From Symmetrospora coprosmae (Eukaryota > Basidiomycota > Cystobasidiomycetes > Symmetrosporaceae), in contig VUYT01000006.1 in NCBI GenBank assembly GCA_008802785.1, positions 682,001-746,000 on the forward strand: a stretch of 64,000 bases of DNA, read 5' to 3'. The notes beneath the pieces were generated by a model. That model searched no databases and had not been told where the DNA came from. It was given only the letters and a program-made list of their open reading frames with translations. Of the stretch, positions 23,979 to 37,460 are shown one piece after another; the stretch's first letter is position 1, and each line of letters starts with the position of its first letter. The position numbers and the translations under genes are program-made.

Positions 23979-26557
23979 ATGCTCCCTACAAGTCGCCTCG
24001 CCCCATCAACCATTCAAACTGGCCTCGCATTAACGCTGCAGCTCACATCTGTGCCTTCCTCAGGCAGCTCCCACCGCATCGTCACCACAACACACCACAC
24101 TCGTTTCCTGAATCACACCGCCCTTCTCGCCATTATCGCCTCCACCTCACCGCCGCATAGCACGAACAAGCAGGCTGCCAGCCCGCAATGTCGACCTGGT
24201 GAGCGGGCTGCACAGAGCACAGTGGAAAACTCGGCAAGTATACTCGACTGACGTCTCCTGTGCCGTCCCCGTAGCATCCGCGACTGCAATCAGCGCTTCA
24301 TCTCGGCACAATGCGCGAGTGAGGTGCGTGCGGACCAGGGCCAGGGCCAGGACCGGTACCAGAACCGAGCGACGTCATTCCTGCCACCTATCTGACTGCT
24401 CTCTTGCATCCGCACTCTTCCTCATGCGCACAGGTCACATGCGCCTGCGCGGACACGGCCGTCCTGCATAAAATCTACGGATGTGTGCAGTCGACCTGCG
24501 CAACCGAGGTGGCCCGCCTGTCGAGCAGTGTGGGGAACGTGCGTGTACCCCCGTCGACTGGATAAGCCTTGACAGAGCGAAGCGCAATTGACAATTTTCA
24601 TTTATGGTCGAACGCACAGGCCTGTGGCGCGAACGTCGCAGCTGCAATGGCGGTGTCACCCAGCGCGGCGGCCAGCACACCGTCCGGCGCGGTCAGAACC
24701 TCCACTCTCGCCGCAAGCACTCCCGTTCCTGCATCGCAGTCGTCTGCAGATACAGTCAGCAGGCCGGCCGTGCAGACGCCCACTTCTGGAGGTCCTGCCG
24801 ACGCCGCACCTCAATTGACTAGTTCTCAGGCTGGGACAAACCAGCAAGCTAGCGGGCCTTCCACTGCACCAAGTGCACAGCCTCAATGGACATCATCGGC
24901 ACGGGGTCATAGTGCGGGCGCAAGTCAGGACTGGCTGGGCGGAGCCGACAGCGGGAGCGCTTCGGCCGCCGCTCGCACAGGCTCTTTCGACAGCGGCAGC
25001 CGCGCCGGCGCGTCTCCGTACGCTGAATCTTCATCACGCATTCAGCAGGTGCCGCTCTCGTCATCACCAGTTCCACCGCTTTCGACCGCTCTGCAGCCAA
25101 GCAGCGGCCTCGGCGCCTCCGGCCGCGAAAAGGCCAGTGACGGCAGCGCAGCGGACAGCGTCCATCCCGGTACTAGCAATACATCAGACGAGTCAGGCAC
25201 GCCACCGCTGCCCGGCATCGTCGGCGGGGTCCTCGGTGCCCTCGCTGCGATCGCGCTGCTCGCGTACCTCGTCTGGCGGTACTGGTTCAAAAGCGGTCGA
25301 TCAACTTTGCGACGGAATGGGCGAGGGCGCGAAGGGCGCTCCCGTATCCTGTCTGTCGTCTCTGATCCGGGGACAGGGAAAGATGGCACACACATGGCGC
25401 CGACGCGGGGCGACTGGGAGAAGTTTGGGGGCAGCCTGGGCAGCCCCGTCCCGCAAGCGGGGGCTTTGAGCGACCCAGACACTATGGAGAAAGTACCCAT
25501 GGACGCCTTTGGGAGCTCTTCCTCGTCGTCAGCTCCAGATCCGCACGGGCAGCTGCGCAATGCTCTCGACACAGATGGGCAGCTCGGCACGCCCGTTGAA
25601 GCCTCGTATCTTTCCTTCACCAGCACAAACGGCTTGGCGTCCCCTCCCGTATCAGCCAGCTCACGAAACGGTGTTTTCTGCGTGGTACCTCCGTTCAGCT
25701 CTCACATCGTGCAGGAGCACTCCAGCATCCGACCACCCCAGCTTTCCTCCTACACCTACACCTCCTCTTCCGCCCAGCCCGAGCTGGAGACTGCACCGCT
25801 GCGACGCGGTCTCTTCTCGCACCACTTTGAGTCGCACGCGCCCGTTCCCCCGCCATCCATGCGGTCCAAGCGCACCTCCGCCGCTGTGACGTTCGCCAGC
25901 GACAGCTCGCACGCCCACGCGCACCGCAACCACGGCCGGCCGGACGTGTCGCCCTTCGGCGACGACGACGACGACAGCGACGGTGGTGATGCGGACACGA
26001 TCGAGACGGGCATCCACACGCTCGATAGCCAGACGCACCTCGCGCGCGCGTACTACACAGCCGCAGGCGAGCGACGCCCCGTCTCGTCCACCTTCTCGCT
26101 CGGCACAATCGCGACTGGCACTGGGCCCTTTGCGCGCACAGCTCAGGGGCACGAGGCGGACGCGGAGCGGCGTGGCGCATACGAGGACCTGTCTCGCGGA
26201 AACAGCCTGCATGCGCCCAGCTCGCGATCGCCCGTCACTTCGGCGCCCAGCTCGCGCAACCCGTCACGCGCCCCGTCCACGCGGAGCAGGCTCGCACATG
26301 GCAGCTTGATTCAGGGAAGAAGCAGAAGCACACGGTCCTCAGCCTCGTATGCTGCTACTCGCCATAGGCAGTCGCTTGGCCTGCCGAGCAGCGTGCCGTC
26401 AAATGGCGATAGAGTGCCAGAGCAGGGCGCATCGATGCCGCCATCCGTCGCTGAGAGCTTGGCGCCCACGCCGTCACTCAGTCGGACGAGCACAGTCACT
26501 GACATCAGTCTCGGCGCCGTCGGGCGGAGGAGCTACATCATGGGTCGTGCCATGTAA
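23979..26557 (+). CDS. CFEM-domain single-pass membrane protein with long cytoplasmic tail
   Basis: Firm exons: 24161-24198, 24275-24323, 24434-24538, 24620-26557 (709 codons). A first exon starting with ATG at 23979 and ending before a GT near 24054 or 24079 is in phase and gives a weak signal peptide; this part is uncertain. Spliced cysteine pattern: STC|IRDC, AQC, VTCAC, YGC, STC, then NAC, i.e. eight cysteines with CFEM spacing. A Ser/Thr/Ala-rich linker follows, then one transmembrane span (about 25214-25290, GIVGGVLGALAAIALLAYLV), then about 420 polar residues. CFEM proteins are fungal surface proteins, some heme-binding or host-facing; most are GPI-anchored. This one instead has a cytosolic tail, which suggests a sensor-like design (inference). 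Confidence 0.75.
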
Positions 26558-26797
26558 TCAGTACCACCGGAGCGGACCCATCAACATGTCCTTCTCCATC
26601 GAGACCACACTCCTTTACCATTCCATTCCACGGCTATGCCGCCGAGTATACACCACTCGCATACCCTGACGTGTAACTGCGCGCGTGCCTGTAGGCGGTC
26701 CTGCCAACTTTTGTATATGTCGCATAGCCTGCGTAGACGGCCTTGTGGGCAAAAAACGCCCTTTTCCGAGACTCTTTGTCCCTCTTCACTGGCCCCT

Positions 26798-29001
26798 TCA
26801 TGCCGCGGGCACCTCTTCTACGAGTGCAACTGTCCTGCCGAACTCGACAACTTCGCAGTCTGCATCTGGGTGCCCCGTCTCGTTCGTGATAGTGGCGAAA
26901 TGGGTTGGGGTGTCGAGTGCTATCATCGGGTGGTGCCAGATCTGATGCGCGAATGCAGAGTCAACGGGCGACGCACTTGCGCAATTTGCAGCTAGCCAGA
27001 GCAGCCCTGCACTCACGTTTGCGCCGTACGTGAAGCCCTGAGCGCCCGTCCCGACAAACGCCCGCAGTGTCTTGAGGTCTGGCTGGCCATCCTCGCCGGG
27101 CAGCGCAACAACGACGAGGTACCTGGCAGCAGGGCCCGCGCCAAGCGGCAGCCACGTCTGCGTCGAGAACTCGTGGCGCTCCAGCACGCGCACCTCGAAC
27201 TTGGCACCCTTCGGACCGCCGAGCCCGAGAGCCGGGTCAGCGTACGGCGTACAGACGTGCGTCGAGAAGTTGACGGCCTGCTGTGCGCCCGGGTGCGCCG
27301 GAGCAGGAGAGGCAGAGATGGGCGAGACATGGTTGTACTTTGTCGCAGTGCCGTAGTTGACGACGCTGACGCGCGTGCCTTTTGGCGCATGGTGCGGGTT
27401 GTCGTATGCCTGCACGACGTGCCCGTAGGCCGCAAAGCCCTCGGGCGACAGCGGGAGCGCAGGGATTGTCGGCAGAGACGCAGCCATGGGGTCGGCTGTG
27501 CCCGGTGCAGAGGCCGCAGCTGGCGTACCAGGGAGTACCTTATCAGCGATGGCCTTCGCGGTGTTCCCGAGCGCAGCTGACAGGCTGCTGGTCGGCGAGG
27601 CGCGGGATGTCCGAGGGACGCCTTCGACTGCGCGCCTGCCGAACAGCCGAACGCGCTTCACGCCGCCATCGGGATAGATGGTCATGCGGACGTGCGTCGT
27701 GACGTCGTCATGATCCTGAAGCTGGAAGTGCGCCTGTCGGCCCGGGCCGAGCTTTGTCCTGGGCAAGAGCAACCGCCACTCTGCGTCCGGCGAGGGTAGT
27801 TCCTGCGGATAACATAGGATTAGGATGCGATTCCCAGGGCGCTTGGCCTAATGACGAATGTAGAAAGAATACAAGCACTCACGCCATCGAAATTGGTCCC
27901 GTAGAGATCGCAGCTCTCTGGGAAATTGCCCAAGAAGTGCGCCGTATCAATCTCGGCGTAGTCGAGGTAGCCTGGTGCGCCCCTGAAGGACGATATCGAC
28001 GAAAGTCGGCTCAGCACACCACCTCTCTCCCGGTGATCGCGTGCATCAATCCACCCACAGCTTGATGACGACCCAGTCCGTGTGTCCCTTCGTCCTGGAC
28101 CTCTTCGTCTCCCATCCATCTCCCATGTCGCACCCCCTCCCGCTGATGATGAGATTCGAGCCCACGCCGTAGTGCTGATCGCTGACGGCGACACATCGTC
28201 CGCCATTGAAGCTGTGAGCGAGGTCGAGCTGGGCGCTCGGGTCTTTCGGGAACAGGGGAATGACGGATCCGTACACCCGGAAGCGCCCAATGCCGCCGTC
28301 CGGGTGCATGAGAAGCTTGACGTGGGTGAAGGCCTTTTGTGCGAATTGTGATGAGAGAGCAAAGAGGTGACGCGAGGCGGGACCCAGCGGAGAGATGGGC
28401 AGAATCTCTTCCCACTACGAAGCAGACGCCGGATGATGTAGCGATGAGCCAGGGCTGCGGAGAGGCGACGAGTCGGTGCACAGTCCCTCACCTCCGGAGA
28501 TTCGTTGGTAGGAGTTTCATCCGGCATAAAGCACGCGTAGACAGACGCAGCAGGTCCTTCGTTGCCTGCAAAGTGGCCTGTGTCGATGTCTAGCCCGACG
28601 ACGGTTCCGGACGGAGGGCCGAGCTTGACAATGACCCTGCGCATACCGAAGGAAATCAGCTTAGGCGTACAGAGTGCGAATCGTGTGACGCTCGAAGCTG
28701 ACCAGTCGTGGTTGGGATTGTGTCGGCGCGTCTCCCAGCCGTCAAAGAGAGCCCCGTTTGGCCCAAACTGCCCTTTCTTGGAGATGGGCGGCGGGACCTT
28801 CAGCAGGTCGATAGCAGGCGAGAAGAACTCGTCCGAGAATGAGAGGATGCGACCACCGAGCGCTTCGGAGGAGAGCTCTGTGGTACCTCATAGGGGTGTG
28901 AGCGCGCCTCGCCTTGCGCCTCGCGGGGTGTCCAGGAACGGCGTACCGACGAGGGAGCCGAAGCGCTCCTGGAAGCTTTCGAGGGGGATCCGAGTGGCCA
29001 T
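26798..29001 (-). CDS. DAL2/DAL3: Allantoicase-ureidoglycolate lyase fusion (DAL2-DAL3)
   Basis: Seven exons: 28947-29001, 28703-28877, 28492-28636, 28059-28333, 27883-27982, 27802-27017, 26798-26941, giving 559 aa. Residues 1-310 are allantoicase with its two similar halves (GRILSFSDEFFSPAIDLLK, LGPPSGTVVGLDIDTGHFAG; then the second half GAPGYLDYAEIDTAHFLGNF, WRLLLPRTKLGPG). After a 60-residue linker, residues 370-559 are ureidoglycolate lyase (FAAYGHVVQ, IWHHPMIALDTPTHF). Exon 6 (27017-27802) runs through the end of the first domain, the linker and most of the second with no stop, so the fusion is in one transcript. The two reactions are consecutive: allantoate to urea plus ureidoglycolate, then to urea plus glyoxylate. 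I recall a similar fused DAL gene in Cryptococcus. Confidence 0.93.
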
Positions 29002-29757
29002 CGAGGTTGTGTAGTGGGTGAAGACGTGTCCTGCGATGCTTCGTAGGGGAAAGGAAGAAGCCAGAGAAGAAGAGAAGAGAGCCTCCCGGAGAGCCCGGAG
29101 GAAGCGAAGAGCAGCGATAAGGCGGCACGTGCCGATAGGGGTAAAAAGGTACAGAGGGGGTTTTGTGCTCGAAAATGGTTTTTCTGGCAGCTTCAAGTCA
29201 GTTTCGGACGCAGGCCAGCCGCTGCCTGTGATTCCCTCTGGCTCCGCTCAGGGGCAGCCAGGTGCTTGACGGTCGGGTTACTTGCCCGACTCTTCAGAAC
29301 ACAAGCGGCGCCCCGTGTATACGGCTCTGCGTTTTGTGACGGAATGGGGTTTCGGCTGCGTTTTGGGCATCACTTCTGGATTATCGTTGTTCATGGCAGA
29401 AAAGCGAAAAAAGTCTTCGGCTGCGGCGCCACCTGCGAGTACCCCAGCCCTCATCGTCACACCGACTGCAAAGACCGAAAGCCTGCAAGCAAGCTTTCGA
29501 GCGCACTCTTTCTCTGCCTGGATCTGGACGACTAGCCTCTTGACCCTTTTCGACCCTTGCGTACGCGCCTCGGGACCTCCCGGAGAAGACTTCGCCGACT
29601 TCGCAGACAACCTCTCGCGAAGACTGCGCAGGTTTGCAACGCTGCAAGTTTACCTCCTGACAAACGCACAGCACCTTCCCCAGAGTTCTAGACCGGAAGC
29701 GTACGACACCTGAAGAAGAGCGCCAGACCGGAAAACTCGCAAGATCGCACATCCAAC
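29002..29757. other. Divergent interval, DAL2-DAL3 / RIO2
   Basis: This 756-bp region lies between two divergent starts. A purine-rich stretch occurs at 29040-29110. A plus-strand frame from an ATG at 29396 to 29713 (105 codons) is open but shows no family resemblance. I leave it uncalled. Confidence 0.4.
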
Positions 29758-31695
<1,938 letters not shown>

Positions 31696-32344
31696 TTTGC
31701 GTCCGCAGCCTAGGCCTTGAATCAACAGTGTGCCCTACCTGCTTTCCGTGTTGTTGTGCTGTACAGAGAGAGGCAAAGCATTTCGATCCGGGTGCTGTGT
31801 ACAGGATCACCTCATCATACGTCAGCCCAGCTCCGTGCAGCTGTACGAAAGTCTACTTGCGCGCTACGAGTACGTAGTCTTCGTTACTGCATGCCCGCAA
31901 TGCGGGAGATCTAGCAAAACACACAGGGAAGCAAATAAAGATGGGTGTGCAGTGTACGCCATTGGGTACGTGACGACAAATCGCACAACCATCGCGGCAA
32001 AATCGCATAGCCGCGCCTCTTACTCGGAGTGTTTGGATCCATATCAGGTGAGAGGATGAGCTTTTTGTTTGTCCGTTTTGCCGAGTTTAAGGACGCATTG
32101 CGTAACGTGGCGGCGAGCTGAGTCGGGCGGAGCAGTTGGGAGATTGATCCGAGTAGCTTGAGGTGGTATGGGAGGAGTTGCGGAGAGCGAGCTGCCTGCG
32201 GAGCACAAGGTTCGGCTGCGGTGGTAAGGAACAGATCCAGGGTGAGGTCGAAGAGCGTGGTCACCGCTTCGATGCGCAGATGTACGGTGCGCAAGCGGCG
32301 AAGCGGCAGGACGAAGGGCTTCTACTGCCCTAGTCTCATTCGGT
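31696..32344. other. Convergent interval, RIO2 / RBM39-like
   Basis: This 649-bp gap between two 3' ends is somewhat AT-richer than its surroundings. Short frames cross it on both strands, but none has conserved character or plausible splice partners. I call nothing here. Confidence 0.4.
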
Positions 32345-35172
32345 CTACTTGCGCTGAGCGTCGAACATGGCGTCCGAGATGAAGGCAGCCGAAATCTGTG
32401 CGCCGCCACTATCAACAGAGACGGAGCAGGATGTCAGCTGGATGCTTGCAGGAATGGGCAGTACTGGGACCTACAAGAAGCGGCCGTTTAGCCCTTGGAT
32501 GGCCTTGGTCGACGATGCTACAGAATCAAATCGGACAAAAATCTCGCCCTGGATCAAGCGGCGGAAGGAAGAGATGAGAGAGCTGCATCAGCGCACGCAC
32601 TGACGATACGAACAATGGCGTACGTGTCTTTGTAACACCCACAGCTGACTCCTTCAGGACGTAAATCTCGACGACGGGGCCGTACTTAGCTTCGCATTCG
32701 CTCTTGACGTCGTCGCGCAGCTCAATGTCCCAATCGCGCTCGGTCTCTTCTGCGGGGTTGAACATGTTCTTGAGCTGTACAGAGCGGGAGGTGGCAGTTG
32801 GCACATTCATGCGGTACCTATGGATGCAGCGAGATGTTGTCAGTGCAAGGATAACGAGAAAAGCCCGCACGGGGCGAGGCCGCTTACATTGGCATCGTGG
32901 GAGCAGAGAGGGCGGCGGGCTGCTCGGTGCGAGACAGCTTCTGCATGAGCTCGATTCGCGAGATGTTGCTAAAGCCGCCATCTAGATGAAGGAGGGAGCC
33001 CTTGCAATCAGCTCACGCTCGCAAAGAGCTGACACTGCATCCGGAGAGCATAGAGACTCACTGCCTTCGTCGAGGCTCTCGGGTCTGCCGCCGCCGCCGC
33101 CACCGCCGCCATTGGCGCCAACGATGGCAGCGTATGCGGCGCCAATGGGGACGGGCGGAAGTCCCGACCCCATGGGCACGTTGTTCGGATTGTTGGAGTA
33201 GTTCATCTGGTTGGGCCTGTTGGGGTTAGAGTCGCCCTTGTTGGTGACGAGTCCGACGCGGAGCGGGCGGCCAGCAATCTCAAAGCCGTTCATCTTGTCC
33301 AGGGCCTGTTGAGCGTCAACCATCGTGTGGTATCTGCGCGCACCGATTGTCGGATTCGCTCATTAGCGATACCATATAAGAGGAAGGGGGTTGCGAAAGA
33401 GGGCGAACGGGCACGCACTGGACAAAGCAGTATCCCTTAGACTTCTGGGTGATGTTGTCGAAGTGCAGGTCAACAGAGTCAACGGGGCCAAACGGCTCAA
33501 AGATGGAACGGATGTCATGCTCGCGCAGGGAGAAGGGCAGCGAGCCGACGTAGAGCCTGTTCCAGGGGACGGCCGAGTCGGCGCGCGCGTCCGAGCCTGG
33601 GTTTCTGCGTCACGCAAGACCGTGACCAAACGTTAGCGGTTGTCGTAGAAATGGTATCCGGAATCGCTGCGGGTACCCACATCTTGATGTGGTCGGGGAC
33701 GTTGCTGGCCTGGGGTGCCCGCTCGCGCGCCACGGCGGCGGGTGCAATGCCTGCCTGTGCCTGGCGGTTCCTCTCAGCTTCAGTGTACTGAACATTGAGC
33801 GGGATACCGAGCAGCTTGGTCCCCGTGAGCGCCATTGCGCGCTTGACGTCGTCGACCTCGAGGAACTCGACGTATGCAACGCTGCGGTCGCGCACAACAG
33901 CGACGTCCGAGATGAAACAGTGGTGTCAGCGGCATGCACTGTAGAACGATGAGCAAGGCGACAAGGAAGAGAGAGGGAGAAGCTGCCCACCCCTTTGACC
34001 GCCGCGAGACGCGGTCGACAATGACGCGGGCGTCGCGGACTTTGCCGACCATGGACTCGAAGAACTGGAAGAGCTCGCGGTCGCCGACTCGGGCAGACAG
34101 CTGGGAAACAAACACGGATCTCATCTCGTGATCCTCCTCGGTCATTCTGTGCGTGCATGAACGTAAGTCAGCGATCTTTGTGCATGTGCAGGAGTCTGTA
34201 CGATGCACGCACCTCGGACTGCGAGGCTCCTCGCTGCGGCGCCCTCGGTCCCTAGCAATGGCAAGCACAAACAGGGTCAGCCAGCCCAACCTACGGAGCC
34301 GAGTAGCAGAAATGCACGTCGTGACTGACCTGCTCGGACTGCGTCTCCTCCTGCCCGAGTCGCGGTCCCTGTCCCTGCGGTCGTCTCTTCGCGAGTCACC
34401 CCGGTCGTCGCGGTGCCGCCTGCTCGAGTCTCTGTCGCGTTCAGACCTTCGTTCGCGTTCGCGCTCTCGGTCCCGGTCGTCTCGCCTGTCTGCCGTGTCT
34501 CTGTCAGACCGCCGTCTCTCGCCGCTGCGGTCGTCGTCGACGTCCCCTCCTCTGGACCTGCTCCGTCTGCGGCGCTTGCTGCTGCGGTCGTCGTCTCCAT
34601 TCCTGTCCCTGTCCCTACGCGACGACGAGCTGTAAGCGCTCTTCCTGTCGTCCTCGTCCACGTCATCCGCTGCTGCTGCTCTGTGCCTGTGCGAGCTCCT
34701 CCTGCGCGAGCCCGAGTCCTTTGAGCGAGAACGAGAGCGCGAGCGTGAACGGCGGTCTCGGTCTTCGCCGTTGCCCACGGGTGTCCTGGACCTATCGCGG
34801 CGGGAGCGTCTGTGGTGAGACCGGCCAGAGGTGTGTGAGCGTGAAGGCGAGACGGTCCTGCACGTCGAGCGAGGTCGTGGGTCAGCCCTATGCGATTCAG
34901 CGAGAGGAAAAAGATGCCGTCTGGCTGGCACCACCAGTTCGCTCACCTTCGCCGGTCGCTGGCCTGGCACAAGAGCCGACACGAGCACACCGGTCAGCAT
35001 GGAGAACCCCTTTCGGCTATGATGCAGCATCCAATCCAATCCAATCCAATCCCAGTCCTGCTCTCACCTCGTGTCCACTCCCGTTGCCTGCCGCTGCCGC
35101 CGCCGCCGCCTTTGCGCGCTGCGCCTCTGCCTCTGCCTGTCCGCCTGCGAGGAGCTGGTCAATCTCGTCCAT
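32345..35172 (-). CDS. RBM39: RBM39/CAPER-alpha (Rsd1-type) SR-like splicing factor
   Basis: Twelve exons: 35068-35172, 34947-34963, 34330-34857, 34213-34251, 33991-34146, 33681-33881, 33419-33604, 33062-33333, 32888-32981, 32643-32817, 32475-32548, 32345-32408, giving 636 aa. An Arg/Ser/Asp-rich N-terminus (residues about 40-225) precedes three RRMs. RRM1: SVFVSQLSARVGDRELFQFF. RRM2: RLYVGSLPFSLREHDIRSIF with RNP1 KGYCFVQY. RRM3 is of the U2AF-homology (UHM) type: VVEIYVLKES, then EIFVRFDSVASSTKAIQGLN and the RFF (RxF) motif in NGRFFGG. This layout is that of RBM39 and fission-yeast Rsd1, which link the U2 snRNP and U2AF machinery. Exon 2 is only 17 nt. Intron 1 holds a (CCAAT)4 run. Confidence 0.9.
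35031..35050. repeat. (CCAAT)4 in RBM39 intron 1
   Basis: Four exact pentamers lie within the first intron, 18 bp downstream of its donor as read on the minus strand. The unit equals the CCAAT-box core, but four direct copies inside an intron look more like a microsatellite than a regulatory site. Confidence 0.8.
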
Positions 35173-35501
35173 TGCCGGTACTTCGGTGTGTATCCTGTCC
35201 TGTCCTTTGCTGTGCTTCTGCTATGCTATGGTCTTGCTTGTCTGCCGACAGTGTGTGAGAGTAGGAAGAAGGAAGAGCCTGCCTCGCTGCCTGTCTATCT
35301 TTCTCTGCCGCCACCGCTGTCGGTCCCGCAGGTGAACGCTTCTCTCTCCTCATCATCCGAGCGGATATACAGAAGCAACAACATCTCCTCCGTTCACTGG
35401 ATTCCTCACAAGACTGCGCGGCACTCTTTGCGAAAGCGGGATCCCAGAGAGGCTCTCCCGTGCACTGGAAGTCGGGTCCTCACCTCGAACAAGCCCCCAA
35501 C
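35173..35501. other. Divergent interval, RBM39 / PPM1
   Basis: This 329-bp interval is shared by two divergent start codons. It has a Cys/Thr-like pyrimidine-rich stretch at 35295-35345 on the plus strand. I see no gene. Confidence 0.4.
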
Positions 35502-36860
35502 ATGTCTACGCTGCCAGGTCCACCCAGCGCGACGGTAACGGGCGACGCCGCCATCCGCGAGACGGACAACGACGCCGCAGTATCGCGCCTCTCCGCCGTG
35601 AAAGCGGGATACCTATCGGACCCGTTCGCGGCGCACTTTGTGAAGCGCGCGAGCGCCACCCCGCGACCCCCGCTCATCAACGTCGGCACGTTTGTCCGGA
35701 CATGGGCGATTGACGCGCTCGTGCAGCAATTCCTTGACGCTGCCCACTCGCCAGAGTCGGGGACGGAAACGCGAAAGCAGATTGTCAGCCTCGGCGCTGG
35801 GACAGACTCGCGCGCCTTTCGCATCCTCGACGAGGAACGCAAGGCCACTGCTGCTGCGCATCTCAGTGGCACAGCGCCGTCCCGCAACCGTCTCGCACGC
35901 TACATAGAGGTCGACTTCCCCGAAGCCACATCGAAAAAGGCCATGCTCATCCGGCAGAAGAAGGACCTGGCCGAGCTGCTGGGCGACGACGTGACCATCT
36001 GTGCGCTTTTGACCTTGGGCCTCCGACCGAGCTGTATATTACTATCGCTGCTGAATACAACTGCGCATTTGCTCCTGACGCCGAATCTGCAGCCCAAGGC
36101 GGCACCGCGCTCCTCTCGCCCAAATACGCCCTCGTCCCCGGCGACCTCCGCGACTTCGCGTCCAGCGTCGCCCCGCGCCTGCTCGAGCTGCTCGACCCGG
36201 CGCTGCCCACTCTCGTCCTCGCAGAGTGTGTCTTCATCTACCTCGACCCCATGCACAGCGAGAGCATCCTCTCGTGGTGCACGTCCACCCTCGGAGCGGC
36301 GGGTGCGGGCGCGGGCGCGGGTGCGGGAGTGATGGTCGTGCAGTACGACCCGGTCGGCCTCGACGACAGCTTTGGCAGGGTCATGATCCGCAACCTGCAG
36401 GTCGGTTCAGTCGTCTTCTTCACTTCACTCGCGGAGCAGTGCCCCGTGCAGCCGCGCTGAACGGCACATTGTGGCACGGCAGACGCGCGGACTCAAGCTG
36501 CTCGGCCTCCCAGCCAGCGCCTCGCTCTCCGGGCAGGTTGAGCGCCTCAAGAAGCTCGGGTTCGACGCTGCGCATGCACAGGACATCAAGGCCATCCGCA
36601 AGACAATCCTGCCCGCAGCCGAGCAAGAACGGTGCGTGCAGCACGCTGGGCTCCCGCGGTCCTACCCGGCTCCTACCCGGCTCCTGACTGATACTCATGG
36701 TGCTGCGACCTGGGATGCACGCGGCCTGTTCTACAACAGGATAGCCAAGCTCGAGATGCTCGACGAGATCGAGGAGCTCGACCTCCTCACCTCGCACTAC
36801 TCGGTTGCGTGGGCAGTCAAGCCGGGCAATCTGGGCGTCCTGCTCGATGTCGGCTTGTAG
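35502..36860 (+). CDS. PPM1: PPM1, leucine carboxyl methyltransferase (PP2A methylation)
   Basis: Exons: 35502-36000, 36093-36400, 36483-36631, 36740-36860, giving 358 aa. Family marks in order: GYLSDPFAAHFVKR, the SAM-binding QIVSLGAGTDSRAFRI (about residue 96), RYIEVDFPEATSKKA, ALVPGDLRDF, TLVLAECVFIYLDP, and the C-terminal IAKLEMLDEIEELDLL and HYSVAWAV. Ppm1/LCMT1 methylates the C-terminal Leu of the PP2A catalytic subunit and so controls binding of regulatory subunits. The enzyme is cytosolic and uses S-adenosylmethionine. A run of Gly-Ala repeats (36300-36330) interrupts the region after the FIYLDP motif. The donor of intron 2 (GTCGGT) is weak, but it is the only one that keeps the frame into TRGLKLLG. 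Confidence 0.9.
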
Positions 36861-37460
36861 TGGCGCCTGCTGCCCGCAAGAGAGAGCTCGCAATCACCCC
36901 GGGACGCCCAGCATCTCAGATTGATCCCGCGCTATCTCTCGCAGGCCCAGGGAATGCCATTACCGATCCAGCCGTACTGCATCGCCGGTGGAGACCTCGT
37001 GCTCCCGAACACTCCGGAAGCTCGTCTCACAGACCACTTTTGTTATCAGTGGAGGGAGGGCAGCCCGTTGACACATCGCGAGAGACAGCCTGCCTGCTAC
37101 GAAACATTGCAGCGGAGCCACACGACGAGGCCCGCCCTCGACTGCGATATTCGCATGCAACGCAGATGCCAGCAGGATGCAGCACAGAAGCAGGAGCAAG
37201 CACAAACGCAGGTAGACGAGGTTCAGCACTGTGCATTGCTAGCTAATGAGATGCGATGCGATGCGGACGCAGTGCCTGCCCATCCTTCGCCCCCCTTCCG
37301 AGGAAGAGAAGCGGCATTCGGGGGTCTGTTTATTTTGTGTAATGACAAGCTAAATAGATGCGATAACGATGAGTTCTGCTGCAACGTATGCGGAATCAAG
37401 TGACCGAGCCTTGCGCTGACTCGTCTCCGTCGGCGGAGATGCTGGATCGCGGGTCACCTT
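36861..37460. other. Convergent interval, PPM1 / arginase
   Basis: This 600-bp gap between two 3' ends holds a short run of the CGATG unit near 37251-37265. Frames on both strands are short and unlike known families. Confidence 0.4.

Noticed and set aside
29396-29713. 105-codon plus-strand frame between DAL2-DAL3 and RIO2
   Set aside because: No family resemblance, and it lies wholly in the divergent promoter interval. Nothing supports translation.
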